From Coenobita brevimanus (lineage: Eukaryota > Arthropoda > Malacostraca > Decapoda > Coenobitidae), in assembly GCA_032717465.1 (NCBI GenBank), contig JAVRFU010000145.1, positions 62,001-126,000 on the forward strand: a DNA stretch of 64,000 nucleotides. Direction: 5' to 3'. The notes under the pieces are model-generated. The model was given only the letters and a program-made list of their open reading frames with translations. It did no database searches and was not told where the DNA came from. The stretch's first letter is position 1. Every line of letters begins with the position of its first letter. Shown here piece after piece: positions 47,860-57,984 of the stretch. The position numbers were made by a program, and so were the translations under genes.

Positions 47860-48275
47860 CGAAAGTTAGGTTAGGTCACTTTGGGCAGGGTTTGGTCTGA
47901 TTAGGTAATTTTTGGTTGGGTTGGCTTCAGTTCGACTAGATATAGACGGATTAGGTTAGATTACTTTAGAATACGTCGGTTTTGATAGGTTTTGGGATGG
48001 ATTTTATTTGGTTGGGTTAGGCTGGGTTGGATTAGGTCATTTTAGGCTTGACTGGTTGGGTTAGGTCGGGTATGGTATGGTTAAGTGAGACTGGGTAGGA
48101 TTAGGTAGGCTTAGATGCGGTTAGGCTGCTTCAAAATAGGTTATGTTAAGTATGGGGAGGTTACGTGAGATTGTGAGGTTAAATACAATTAGACTGGGTT
48201 AGGTGAGGTTAAGCTAGATTAGGTTGGGTTGATTTAAGTTGGATTAGGTCATTCGAGGTTAGGCAGGGTTTAATT
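47860..48275 (+). repeat. Degenerate TTAGG-rich stretch
   Basis: GGTTAGGTTAGGTC, GGATTAGGTTAGATTAC, GGGTTAGGCTGGGTTGG and many more TTAGG/TTGGG words on one strand over ~400 bp. TTAGG is the canonical arthropod telomere repeat. Here it is interstitial and strongly diverged. Confidence 0.6.
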
Positions 48276-48309
48276 CTTATGAGTCTGGGGAAATAGCAGT
48301 CAGATAGAT

Positions 48310-49430
48310 TATTTTCTGGTTAGGAGGGCCGATAGGAGGTTAGTGAGGGATGTTAAAGTTATAGGAAGTGAGGAGTGTGTGCAGCAGCACAAACTATTGA
48401 TTTGTGATATGGTGCTTAAAGAACAAATGATGAAAAAGAGGACTTATGTACCTAGGAGGAAAATATGGAAGCTGAAAAACCAAGTAGTAAGGGATGCCTT
48501 CTATAGCGAGTTGAGGAGAGTGGTGGTTGAACAGGGAGCTGTAGACAGAGGCGTTAATGAACAGTACAGAGCCCTCAAGAACAATTTCTTGAGAGTTACT
48601 GATGTAGCATGCAGCTGGACAAGAGGACCACCAAGACATAAAGTAGCTTGGTGGTGGGATGAGGGTGTAGAAGCTGCAATTAAGGAGAAAAGAAGGCTTT
48701 TCCGGGAATGGAAGAAGGGTGGTAGCAAAGAGGAATATTTGGCTGCCAAGCGTAGGGCTAGGAGAGAGGTATACAGGGCAAAGTCTGAGTCACAGAGACA
48801 ATTACTTGATAACCTAAATCATGGGGAAAGGAAAAATATATTTAGGGTGGCAGGTCAGGTGAAGAGGGATAATCGGGATATCATAGGTGAGCAGTGTGTG
48901 AAGAATGATGAAGGAAAGGTAGTGGTGAACAGTGAGGATATTAAAGATGCATGGAGAGAGCATTATAACCGGTTGTTGAATGAGGAGTTTGACTGGGACA
49001 GGGAAGGTTTGGAGCCAGCAGATCCAGTGTCTGGCCCTTGGCCTTTGATTGATACTGCTACTGTGAGTGAGGCAATAGGCAGGATGAGGGTGGGGAAGGC
49101 AGCAGGTGTGTCTGGGTTGACTGCCGTAATGTTGAAGGCCTCAGGCGATATAGGGGTGAGTTTAGTCACTGACCTGATAAATAGGATTATTTATGAGTGT
49201 GTTGTCCCAGATGATTGGCTGAAGAGTGTAATTGTAAATGTGTATAAAGGGAAGGGTGATGCCCTGGAAAGAGGAAATTATAGAGGTATAAAGCTTTTAT
49301 ATCAGATAATGAAGGTAATGGAGAGAGTTTTAGAAGGTATGATTAGAGAAGAGTGAATATTGATGAGATGCAGTTTGGGTTTATGCCAGGTAGGGGGACC
49401 ACTGATGCTATATTCATTGTTCGACCATCA
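48310..49430 (+). pseudogene. RTE-like LINE, linker and RT start
   Basis: Open frame of about 340 residues: HKLLICDMVLKEQMMKKRTY (end of the endonuclease region), a basic coiled linker (KEKRRLFREWKKGGSKEEYL, AAKRRARREVYRAKSE), INSEDIKDAWREHYNRLLNEEF-like segment, AIGRMRVGKAAGVSGLTAVM, VPDDWLKSVIVNVYKGKGD and ERGNYRGIKLLYQIMKVMER, ending at a stop at 49,354. QFGFMPGRGTTDAIFIVR follows in a new frame. The catalytic palm is lost by truncation at about 49,430. Confidence 0.8.
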
Positions 49431-49990
49431 ACAGGCATCTTTATAAAGTATCCCTGGCTGATATGGAAGACTACTGTATTTCATTTTCCATATGTTTAAT
49501 CTGTAAGGTTTTATCAAGAGGCTGCAACGGATGTACAGTAAGACTTCTTATGCTGCTCCCCCCCTCCCCCCCTTTTTTTTTTCCATAGTAAATATTGGAA
49601 AGATTGCCAGCTAATGTTCTGTAGCTCAAAATGTAGCTGATGTAGCATTGTCACCCAGATAGCAGTACCATTGATAGGGAATTAGTCAATACTTCAGAAC
49701 TGTAACACCAGCGTATATAATATGGATTTACAGTCAAGTACTCACCCCATCCCACTCCTCCGAATTTAAAAATTGCTGTGTTTTTTTCCTGTATATTTTT
49801 TTATGTATTAGTAGACTTGGTCTTGTTTATGATGAAATGTAACTTGGATTATGATGTTCTTCATGACTAATTTTCCTCAAATCTTTCAGGTATAGAATGT
49901 GACTAAGAAGCCAAAGACCATTATCGTGTCCCAGTTCCATCAGTGAATGTGGTAAAGTGAAAAGCATTGCAAGAAGGAATAAGGAGAGAT
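49431..49990. other. CadN-like intron, unassigned
   Basis: Contains a CCCCCC/T-rich run at 49,556-49,582. No gene recognised. Confidence 0.4.
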
Positions 49991-50028
49991 AGCCTAACCT
50001 AAGCCACTATGTGACGACCCCTACAAAA

Positions 50029-50477
50029 TTAGCTCCCCCAACTCAAACTAGCCTTAAAAGGTAAGTCTTGGTAAGAATAGTTCAGGGACATAATATAATG
50101 AAAATCGGTAACATTGGTTACTTCTAAAGTTATACCCACTTCTTCATACTGGTTTGGTGCCACAATTCGTATGTGAGTCCCATCAATCACACCAGCTACC
50201 CCAGGAAAGCCAGCAATTCGCCTGAATTTTCTTTCAGTTCTTTGTAGTTCACGGAGTGTATGGGGGAACTTCACAAACCTCTTAATAATGTGTGGAGCAG
50301 TTAGAGCACAGAGTTTTCCGTTATCACATTGCTCACTGATGGCTGCGATGGTCCAAAGTCATCACAGTTACACTGCTGCATTTTTCCAGTTGCAAGGAAC
50401 CTTAATAGTATCAACACTTTTGTCTCGGGTGTGAGAGGATGGTTTCGATGTGTGGGCCTTTCCAGTACATCTCTTAC
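50029..50477 (-). pseudogene. Harbinger (PIF/Harbinger, HARBI1-like) transposase, middle part
   Basis: Minus strand: LERPTHRNHPLTPETKVLIL and LLRFLATGKMQQCNCDDFG, PSQPSVSNVIT, a one-base frame change near 50,290, then ALTAPHIIKRFVKFPHTLREL, FRRIAGFPGVAGVIDGTHIR and the end near NYSYQDLPFKASL. The GVAGVIDGTHI block carries the first Asp of the DDE nuclease. The N-terminal part lies at 51,045-51,160 (ARKNAFLEYDDQEH, VRRYRFDREGILFI), separated by a nested RTE copy. The downstream DDE residues are missing. Confidence 0.8.
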
Positions 50478-51044
50478 TAATCAATCAATCAGTCAGTCAT
50501 TTCCTGTGGCACCCCACGAGATGCATAGGGCCTCAATGAACTCTCTCCACCAATTTTTGTCTCTTGCCATCTCCTTCAGGTCCCACCAACACTCCTCTCC
50601 TGTTTCTTTTTTCATTGTCCTCAACCAGGTTTCCCTCGGCCTACCTCTACCTCTTCTTCCTCTAGCAGTCCACTCTGGCACATCCTGTATCAAACTACCT
50701 TCTTTTCTGTATATGTGCCCCAGCCACTTCCAGCAAGACAGTCTCACATATTCATTAACTGGTTCCACTCTCGTAATATCCGTTACTCTTGCATTTGTAA
50801 CTCTGTCTTGCCACTTTACCCCAAGAATCCTTCTCAGTATTTTATTCTCAAATCCTAATACTTTCTGATCTGTTGCAATTGTACTGTACCATGACTCATG
50901 CCCGTAAATTAAAATTGGTCTAACCATGGAATGGTAAATTTTCACTTAAGTATGTACCGAAAGCATATTATTATTCCAAACAGATTTCAACATTCCAACA
51001 GCTCGCCAAGCCTGTCTAATCCTCTCCTCAATTTCGTAATAAAC
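50478..51044 (-). mobile_element. RTE-like LINE fragment nested in the Harbinger transposase
   Basis: Minus strand: EERIRQAWRAVGMLKSVWNN, KIYHSMVRPILIYGHESW, LRRILGVKWQDRVTNARV, WKWLGHIYRKEGSLIQDV, GRGRPRETWL and stop, with a tail of the ATTGATTGATTAG type (50,478-50,497). It is a subfamily distinct from the GATA-tailed copies. Excising it rejoins the transposase frames. Confidence 0.8.
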
Positions 51045-51404
51045 AGAATGCCCTCACGATCGAAACGGTACCTTCTTACATGTTCTTGATCATCATATTC
51101 CAAGAATGCATTCTTCCGAGCTCGAAAATTTCTGCATGGTGGGTGGTGTCGGTCAGCCATGGTCTATGTTGTCTTGTCTCTTGTTGTTTGAGGGATGCAG
51201 CTACTGTGTTTACTGACACTAAAAGCCCTCCTATCTCCTTAAAAGTCCTTGTGGAGGACTTTTACTTTATAGTGATTTTATGAGTAAACTTAGGAGTTGA
51301 AAGTAACTTTTAGGAGTACTTCTAGAAGCTAGGAGCCAAATATCACTTTGAGAGGAACTTTTTACTCCTAGGAATTTTTATTAATACGGGCACTAATATT
51401 CATT
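51045..51404 (-). mobile_element. Harbinger element, transposase N-terminus and left end
   Basis: Transposase start at 51,045-51,160. The outer part (51,190-51,404) is non-coding, with AGGAGT-type repeated words and ends AGGAATTTTTATTAATACGG, GCAC. The same terminal sequence is found at 22,080. Confidence 0.65.
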
Positions 51405-51545
51405 CTTAGATCTTTAGTGGAAACGTTTCTAGAGAAGGGAAAGAAGTTGTATGCGGCTTTCATGGATTTGGAGAAAGCATATGACAGGGTGGATAGACAA
51501 GGATTGTGGAAAGTATTAAGTTATACGAGCAAGAAGATATGAAAT
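51405..51545 (+). pseudogene. RTE-like RT fragment
   Basis: GKKLYAAFMDLEKAYDRVDR and QGLWKVLSY, the RT palm block with the first catalytic Asp, then stops. About 45 codons. Confidence 0.7.
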
Positions 51546-52022
51546 GCATCACAGAAGTGGAGGGGTTATATATTCTCGTATAATTACAAGTGCTTTGCCA
51601 ACTTTATGTGTATTCAGTGCTATATGGTGCTGTTCAAAGAGTTATGGCAATGTTAATGAATTTTTCTTTGACCAGAAGTTCTTTCAGCTAGTGTTTGAAA
51701 GTAATTATTGAATATTTGTGTGTGTCAGTATCTGGTCTGCATATTAAAGTTGATGGTCTGTACAGTATTGAGATGTACCAATATATTAATATTACATATG
51801 TTTTTACCCTTACTGCTACAGTAGTAGGCACTTCATTCATGTAAGTTTAACTTTTCCCATGATATACAGTATATTTGTGTGTATGCACTTGTCAGCAGGA
51901 TATAAAGGGCTTGCTGCATGTAGCGTAGGGATTTCGGTTAGTAGATGGAGGCATATATATCTGAATATATGATGTATACATTTTAGTATCTTGTCATAAA
52001 CCATGTCACATCACTGTTCTAG
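51546..52022. other. CadN-like intron, unassigned
   Basis: AT-rich sequence up to the acceptor CTGTTCTAG at 52,022. Nothing else recognised. Confidence 0.45.
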
Positions 52023-52125
52023 ACAACAGCAAGAGAAGATCCTCGATGGGTGACTTTCCATGCATCTTAGCAGACAGCTCCTTCCTGGATGACACTGGCT
52101 CTACCCCCAGCAGAATCTCATCAAG
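52023..52125 (+). CDS. CadN: CadN-like exon: start of the cytoplasmic tail
   Basis: Acceptor CACTGTTCTAG, donor GTCAGT. Joined to the transmembrane exon it reads D-NSKRRSSMGDFPCILADS, SFLDDTGSTPSRISSR. The basic KRR follows the membrane helix directly. There is no trace of the conserved acidic juxtamembrane (p120-binding) or catenin-binding motifs expected in classical cadherins. The Ser/Asp-rich composition is otherwise unremarkable. The 8.6-kb upstream intron shows no other exon with a matching phase that I could find. Confidence 0.65.
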
Positions 52126-52179
52126 GTCAGTACAGATCCAGTCTCATTAGTCATGGTCTTATTGAGGGAATGAGGCTGT

Positions 52180-52655
52180 GGAGCTTTTCTCAGCCTTGAG
52201 TTTCCACCAAAACCAAGCCCAAAATTCACCCAAATAAGCCCAAAAACAAGTTTAAACCCATTGTAAGTGGCCTAACAGCTGTCAAGGAAGATAACCTAAG
52301 CCTAACACGTGTAAATGTCTCACGTCTCACTAAAACCAACAAAAAAATCAGAAAATCGTCAAATACAAGTCTGGAAAAAATCAAGTTTAGTTAACTGTAC
52401 CCCAGAATGACAATGTTCATCCCTCCTATGGCTAAAACATATTAATCTAAGTCTAAAAACAGTTTATAAATCGACATAAACACACAATTTTAGTCTTAAA
52501 TATCATCTAATTCGATAAAAGAAATCAAAGCCCATTGTTAAATGGGGGTTTGGCCATCGTTAGGCAGGGTATGGTGGTATTTCTACCCCCATCGTTAAGC
52601 CGGGGTATAGCATCTAGGGGTATCGTATATCGAGGTATTACTGTAATAGCTGTAA
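52180..52655. mobile_element. Tigger-like MITE, copy 1
   Basis: CCTTGAGTTTCCACCAAAAC, GCCTAACAGCTGTCAAGGAA, AACTGTACCCCAGAATGACA, GGTTTGGCCATCGTTAGGCA and GGTATCGTATATCGAGGTAT match 57,315-57,755 in order. The end ATATCGAGGTATTACTGTA, reversed, resembles CAGTAATACCTCG-type Tigger termini. No coding frame. Confidence 0.55.
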
Positions 52656-52839
52656 TGAGTGGATTTCCGTCATGAAAAGGGGGCCGGTGTGACTAGAGCT
52701 GGTAAATTAGGGCCTGGAGTGACTTGAAGCTGATCAAGCATTGTGGAGAGCCACCATTAGCTGACCAAGGCCGATCCATGCAAGGATGTTGGTGCCTTTG
52801 GTACGATGATACAAATTAAATTATAAAAACCCATCATCC

Positions 52840-53190
52840 ACTCACTTGATGTAAAGCTGCCTACTTCTTCCTTAGCCTTTATCATTCTTTTTCTGTGCCT
52901 GTCCTCCTCTCTTCCTATTTCTCCCATCTTTCCTGTCACTTCTTATTGCTTTTCTTTCCTTTACAGGTGGCTTTACATTGAGTGACAAGCCAAATGGTTT
53001 CCTGTAAGCCAAGAAACCATTTACTACGCTGGGTGGTAACCATATAACCAAACCATACGTGCTCCCTACATGTCAACAAGTGGGTTGGTGGAGGATTAGT
53101 GCCCCTCCCCATAAAACAAATAACTCAAAGTCAAATGGCCACCCCTTACGGGATTGTGGCGTCTGGCAATAGATAGATAGATAGATTTCG
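52840..53190 (+). mobile_element. SINE-like repeat family A, full copy with (GATA)n tail
   Basis: CTTGATGTAAAGCTGCC start, CT-rich body, ACAGGTGGCTTTACATTGAG, TGACAAGCCAAATGGTTTCC, CATATAACCAAACCATACG, AAGTGGGTTGGTGGAGGATT, then GGCCACCCCTTACGGGATTG, TGGCGTCTGGCAATAGATAG (GATA)n. The last ~45 bp match the 3' end of the RTE-like LINE at 33,290-33,350, as expected when a SINE uses that LINE for retroposition. Confidence 0.8.
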
Positions 53191-53580
53191 TATAGAAAGT
53201 CTTGTCTAGCATTGACCCCTTGTCTCTTTTCTGTTAATTTACAGCCAGGTGTAGTAAGATTGGGTGGGTAATTTTGACTAGTAACCAAGGAGAAACATTC
53301 CTTACTTATGAGTCAAGATTCCATGCAACAACTTGGTACAGATCCCTAGCTCCTTTTCACATAGTTGATGGCCAAGTGTAGTCAGATTGGGAGGGTTATT
53401 TTTACTATAGATCTATTACAATAACTAGGTCCATCATCCCATAGCACTTCGTGACCAGCCTTATATTTTGATATTTGTCTAGTATTACAGTTTAGCATTT
53501 AAGATGGAGGGATGGCAAATTTAGACCAAGTTACCTGCCCTTGGGTGGGAAAGGAGGTCCGGATGATCGATGACGATAGA
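53191..53580. other. CadN-like intron, unassigned
   Basis: Two loosely similar segments (around 53,235 and 53,365: GTGTAGT(A/C)AGATTGGG) and a family-B SINE tail (CCTTGGGTGGGAAAGGAGGT at 53,539). No gene. Confidence 0.45.
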
Positions 53581-53619
53581 GTAATATGAGTATGGTAACA
53601 TACTCATACATATGAGTAA

Positions 53620-54552
53620 CCTTGACCTTGCCCTTGGCAATGAAATTACCATTTTGGGTGATTTTAACATACACAGTGTTGAATGGTTATTGCATTCTGC
53701 CTGGACGGACGACGCTGGTCTAGAATGCGAGCTGTTTGTTACCAGTTGGTAAAGCAACCAACCAGAATACCTGATAATCCTGACCATAATGCCCATCTCT
53801 TGGATTTATTCTTGACAAATAATCCAGATCAATACAGGATAGAGGTACTGTCACCACTTGGATCCTCTGACCACAATCTCATCAAAGCCTCATTAGTTAA
53901 CCCTCCTACACCTCCCCATTCCGAACCTATCAGGGTGACCTGATGGCACTTTGACAGGGCAGACTGGGATGGATTTAGAAATTATCTTGCTGATGTTCCA
54001 TGGCAGTCTTTCTTCTCTAGTGATCCCAATTCTACCCAGTCCCACATTTGCGACTTAATACTAGCTGGTATGGATTTATTCATACCAAGTCAACAATTCA
54101 CTAAAAGATCAAACTCTCCAAAATGGTTTGATGGCAATTGTGCCAGAGCAACAGGCCAAAAGTCATTAGCATATAACTCTTACTTAAAATCAAAAACATC
54201 TGAATCACTCTCCCAATTTAAAATTGCTAGAAATCATGCAAAAGCTGTATTAAATCAATCTAAATCAAACTTTCTTCAAAAGCAAGCATCAAAACTACTT
54301 AACAACCCTAATGACAATAGAATATTCTGGTCAACTCTTAATTCTTTCAATAATAACTTTAACAAGTCAGCTTCCATTCCCCCACTAAAATCTTCAGATG
54401 GCAATATTACAAATGACCCACGTGGGAAAGCAGATATCTTTGCTAGTACCTTTGCAAGAAACTCTACCAGAGATGATACCAGCCAGAATGTCTCAGTACT
54501 GGAACTTGATTCTCCCGAAATTGCCCCACTTAAATACAGACAAGATTCGTAA
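53620..54552 (+). pseudogene. LINE endonuclease end and linker
   Basis: EITILGDFNIHSVEW (Asp-Asn of the endonuclease), HNAHLLDLFLTNNPDQYR, LSPLGSSDHNLIKASLV (Asp-His), a stop at 53,941, then RADWDGFRNYLADVPWQSF and a 160-residue linker (KSNFLQKQASKLLNNPNDN, IFASTFARNSTRDDTSQN). A one-base frame change near 54,545 separates it from the RT. The first half of the endonuclease is lost. Confidence 0.82.
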
Positions 54553-55652
54553 AATCCATCCTAGACAGTTTACCTACCAACAAAGCTCCAGGCCCAGATG
54601 GAATTCTGCCAATTGTTTTGAAAAAGTGTTCCCCTGAACTTGCCTCTGTCCTAGCCAAATTATTCAGACTATGCATACGTACTTCTTTATTCCCAAATTC
54701 ATGGAAAGAAGCCAATATCCACCCAGTTCCGAAGAAAGGCAGTTCGTCTGACCCCTCCAATTACAGACCAATAGCTGTCACATCTTCTCTTGGTAAGGTA
54801 TTTGAAACTTTAATTAATAAGCATATTGTTAAACATCTTGAATCCAACAACTTAATTAGTGATAGACAATACGGTTTTCACCACGAAAGATCCACCATTG
54901 ACATACTCAATCTCTTAACTCATACCATCCATCAATCAATTGATCTTTTTGGAGAAACTCATGCAGTAGCTCTTGATATCTCTAAAGCTTTCGACAGAGT
55001 ATGGCACCGTTCCCTGCTGTCCAAACTCCCTTCCTATGGACTGACGTCTTTTGTTCCTTTGATTTCATCTTATCTTAGTGACAGGAAAATAAGAGTAAAA
55101 GTAGATGATGTATATTCGAATTTCCACTCAATTAACGCCGGCGTGCCGCAGAGATCAGTTCTGGCACCAACCCTATTTCTGGTTCATATTAATGATCTCT
55201 TATCTTTCACTCACAATCCCGTTCACTCATATGCAGATGACTCAACACTACATAGTTCATTCACACTCAGACATCCATTTACAAAGTCTGATATCTCTAC
55301 CTCTCAGCTCAGTACAGCCATCTCCATAAATCAAGATCTAGCTACAATCAGTGAATGGGGACAAAACAACCTTGTCTCTTTTAATGCTAGTAAAACTAAA
55401 TATATACAGTTTACTAATAGACAGATATTGCCAGATTCGTACATTACCTTCAGTGCTACTAATATTCCCATCTCCAAAAGTATTGAAATTCTTGGTGTCT
55501 CACTTAACAGTGCCCTCAGCTGGACCTCTCATGTCAGATCACTTGCTAAAACCGCCTCAAAGAAACTTGGATTATTGTACAGAGTCCGTAACTTCTTCGC
55601 CGATGAGCAGTTAGCTATAATTTATAAGAGTTCATATGCACTCTCAGCTTGA
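54550..55652 (+). pseudogene. LINE reverse transcriptase
   Basis: SLPTNKAPGPDGI-like start at 54,565, then a frame change to VLAKLFRLCIRTSLFPNSWK, NYRPIAVTSSLGKVFETLI, RQYGFHHERSTIDILNLL, AVALDISKAFDRVWHRSLLS (first Asp), INAGVPQRSVLAPTLFLVHI (R replaces the usual G in PQGS), HSYADDSTLHSS (catalytic Asp pair), IEILGVSLNSALSWTSHV. It ends with a stop at 55,650. All catalytic aspartates are kept. Confidence 0.85.
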
Positions 55653-56082
55653 ATATTGCTCACCCTTGTGGAATGGTTGTGGAGAGGTTGCATTAAGACA
55701 ACTAGACAAAATTCAAAATAAAGCTGTTAGAATCATTAACAACCCTGGCATTACATATAAACTACCTCCCCTGCAAGTAAGAAGGAATGTTGCCTCCCTT
55801 GCATTATTTTACAGATATTTTTTTGGCAAATGCTCAGACGAAGTTGCGTCCATGGTGCCACCTCTCCATGCCTTCCCTCGTGCTACACGGGCATCTGGTA
55901 GCGCTCATGACTGGAATGTCACTCAACCATATTGCAGAACTTCTGCCTATCAGAATTCTTTCATTCCCCGAACTGCATCTCTCTGGAACTCGCTTCCCCA
56001 GAGTTGTTTTCCTCCAAATTTCAACCCACAACTGTTCAAGTCTAACTGTTACAGATATTTTATGAATAGAGGACACCAGTAA
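55636..56082 (+). CDS. LINE ORF2 C-terminal region
   Basis: 148-residue frame overlapping the RT end in another frame: HSQLEYCSPLWNGCGEVALR, QLDKIQNKAVRIINNPGI, LQVRRNVASLALFYRYFFGK, SFIPRTASLWNSLPQSCFP, FKSNCYRYFMNRGHQ and stop. This post-thumb region with the 'RTASLWNSLP' block is typical of CR1/Jockey-like elements with no RNase H. Confidence 0.82.
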   Translation: MHSQLEYCSPLWNGCGEVALRQLDKIQNKAVRIINNPGITYKLPPLQVRRNVASLALFYRYFFGKCSDEVASMVPPLHAFPRATRASGSAHDWNVTQPYCRTSAYQNSFIPRTASLWNSLPQSCFPPNFNPQLFKSNCYRYFMNRGHQ

Positions 56083-56162
56083 TCTGGTGTATGGATTATT
56101 TTTTTTTCCCCATTTGTTTTTCCTTCCTCCGTTCTGTTATTTAAAAAAAAAAAAAAAAAAAA

Positions 56163-56285
56163 TGTGGAGAGGATGGAGAATGAGAGACTGACAAGAAGAG
56201 TGTATTCAACTGAAAGTGTTAAGAGAAATACTTTGAAATGGTTTGGCCATGTGGAGAGGCCAGGAGAGTGTATGTGAGTGGGGAT
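56163..56285 (+). mobile_element. RTE-like LINE C-terminal relic
   Basis: ATGTGGAGAGGATGGAGAAT, GAGAGACTGAC, then AAATGGTTTGGCCATGTGGA (KWFGHVE) and AGAGTGTATGTGAGTG. Two overlapping pieces of the same C-terminal block, out of order. Confidence 0.6.
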
Positions 56286-56323
56286 GCATAGCAACTGATA
56301 TTAATAATTTCATTTGTCCACAG

Positions 56324-56353
56324 ATCAGTGTCAGTACAGTCATCTGCTACCTA
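56324..56353 (+). other. Possible alternative last CadN-like exon, 1
   Basis: After TTTGTCCACAG the phase set by the exon at 52,023 reads R-SVSVQSSAT and TAA at 56,351-56,353. This is one of three downstream acceptors compatible in phase. It cannot be chosen without transcripts. Confidence 0.25.
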
Positions 56354-56819
56354 AGTCTCAAGGGATTAACAACCAAGGAGATTCCTGAGGACATGGTGGC
56401 TACACTAGGGGACGATACCTCTTGACAGTGAGGTAGTGCATCGCTACATAATGGCTGATATTTTGTATTTTCATAGCATCTGCAGGTTAGTCTCTAACAG
56501 AAAAATAACTCAGTAACTTTAAATTATCTGTGCAGTCATTCACCAAGATGAACTGGACTCACATTCAGTGAAAACTGTACTGTATAGCTCATCTCCTTCT
56601 GCCTCAGGCCATGAACTTGTCAGTCCCCTCTCATGTAGTTTGCAGCAGTAATTGGCAGTACAGTAATTGGCTGGTTCTGGTGCATTGTTGCACTTGCACT
56701 GCAGATAATTTTGTATGGTAGAGCCAAGATATCAAAGGTTTGAATGACATGTGAATGAATGTATGGGTCATTTAACTGGCCATTTTGTTTGATACATTTT
56801 GTTTGTTTACATTTACATG

Positions 56820-57030
56820 ATATTTGTCTATCTATCTATCTATCTGTCTATTGCCAGACGCCTCAATCCTGTTTGGGGTGGCCACAAACAAATCGCCTCC
56901 ACGTCGCCCTGTCCCCCGCCATTTCACTTCCCTGCTTCCAGCTCACACCCCTCTCTCATATACCTCTCCACTCCTCCATCTCATCTTCAGCCTCCCTCTC
57001 CCTCTTCCCCCCTCCACCTCACTCAATACA
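56820..57030 (-). mobile_element. RTE-like LINE tail fragment with (GATA)n
   Basis: (CTAT)n at 56,827-56,843, then the reverse of GGCGTCTGGC, GGGTGGCC, GACGTGGAGGCGATTTG and the GRGRLKMRWRSGEVYERG coding end. Same family as 27,953 and 33,345. Confidence 0.8.
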
Positions 57031-57080
57031 TCAATAAGATGTATTATTGAACAGTAAGTAACTACTGCCTTACTTTGCAG

Positions 57081-57141
57081 ACCCCATTTGGACCCGGCTG
57101 GTGTTTTGGTACCACTAACAACCCCTTCTTCCAGGCCCTGA
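57081..57141 (+). other. Possible last CadN-like exon, 2
   Basis: Strong acceptor CTTACTTTGCAG. In the carried-over phase it reads R-PHLDPAGVLVPLTTPSSRP and TGA. An in-frame Pro/Ser-rich end would give a very short cytoplasmic tail. A further phase-compatible acceptor exists at 58,284 (RLTSTWTSRSPELCILSE...). All three are tentative. Confidence 0.3.
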
Positions 57142-57314
57142 CCCTGGCAACTACTACCATGACAGTGGAGTGTAGCTACAGACTTGGTAATTACGTACAC
57201 AAGCATCACTCTTAATCAGCAAACATTCACCCCAGTTTAATGATATACAGTAACTGCTTAGGTAAAACCCCTATATCAGTGTACTTTTAACATGTAAAGT
57301 AATGGGGAGCATTT

Positions 57315-57760
57315 ACCAGCCTTGAGTTTCCCCCCAAACCAAGTTCAAAACTCACCCAAAAGAGCCCGAAAAACAATTTAAAGCCAATCTAAATGGCCTA
57401 ACAACTGTAAAAGAAGCTAACCTAAGCTAACACCTGTAAATAACTCACTAAAACCAACAAATAAAATATGAAAATTGTCAAACATAGCCTGGAAAAATCA
57501 GGTTTAGTAAACTGTACCCCAAAATGACAATGTTCACCCCACCTGTGGCTAAAACACAATAATCTAAGTCTAAAAGAGTTTGTAAATCAACCTAAACACA
57601 ATTTTAGTCTAAAATATCATCAAAATTGAAAAAAAAATCAAAACACATCGTTAAACCAGGGTTTGGCCATCGTTAGGTGGGGTAGGGTGGTATTTCTACC
57701 CCTATCGTAAAGCCGGGGTATCATATCTAGGGGTATCGTGTATCAAGGTGTTACTGTACA
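57315..57760. mobile_element. Tigger-like MITE, copy 2
   Basis: Aligns with 52,180-52,655 over its length in the same direction, ending GGGTATCGTGTATCAAGGTG, TTACTGTA. Copies differ by scattered substitutions and short indels. Confidence 0.55.
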
Positions 57761-57984
57761 AGTATTTGCTGATCTTCTTTTCTAACTGTCTTTACACAGA
57801 ATCTAGGTTGAAGGTGAGAGTCATATTGTTTGCTAATCACACATCTATAATGTCTTTTTACCCATCAGCTTGCAGTAACTGTTGGGAAGTAATTAGCTGG
57901 TTTTGGCACTTGGTTTAGCTTGCAGTCCATAGGAAGCATTGGCTGTACCATGGCCAACACCAATATGGGGATTCCTTGAGAGGA

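Larger units (their letters stand above)
53600..56162 (+). mobile_element. CR1/Jockey-like LINE, 5'-truncated, poly(A)-tailed, in CadN-like intron
   Basis: From the endonuclease (EITILGDFNIHSVEW) through the complete RT to the C-terminus and a short 3' UTR ending in T/A runs with A21 at 56,142-56,162. Same strand as the host gene. Several stops and frameshifts. Confidence 0.85.
33531..57141 (+). pseudogene. CadN: Neural cadherin (CadN-like type III cadherin), 3' part; probably inactivated copy
   Basis: Exons at 33,531, 33,948, 36,019, 38,056 (split), 41,405, 41,555, 42,605, 43,345 and 52,023 encode, in order, LamG1 end, EGF, LamG2, a Cys-rich/EGF pair, a transmembrane segment and a short tail. 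This is the membrane-proximal order of arthropod neural cadherin. Motifs such as GCIRNLRVNGE, SYVKMAL, GCLDDLRVSG with PLPLPP, and DVDECQWSPCLNGGTC match the family layout. Cadherin repeats must lie left of the window. Three lesions break it: a P-element in an exon, TGA at 40,140, and a frameshift near 41,708. Phases otherwise agree. Fat-like cadherins and neurexins were considered and fit less well. Confidence 0.72.

Noticed and set aside
47860..48275. A true telomere
   Set aside because: The repeat is too degenerate and is flanked on both sides by ordinary interspersed repeats and the cadherin gene.
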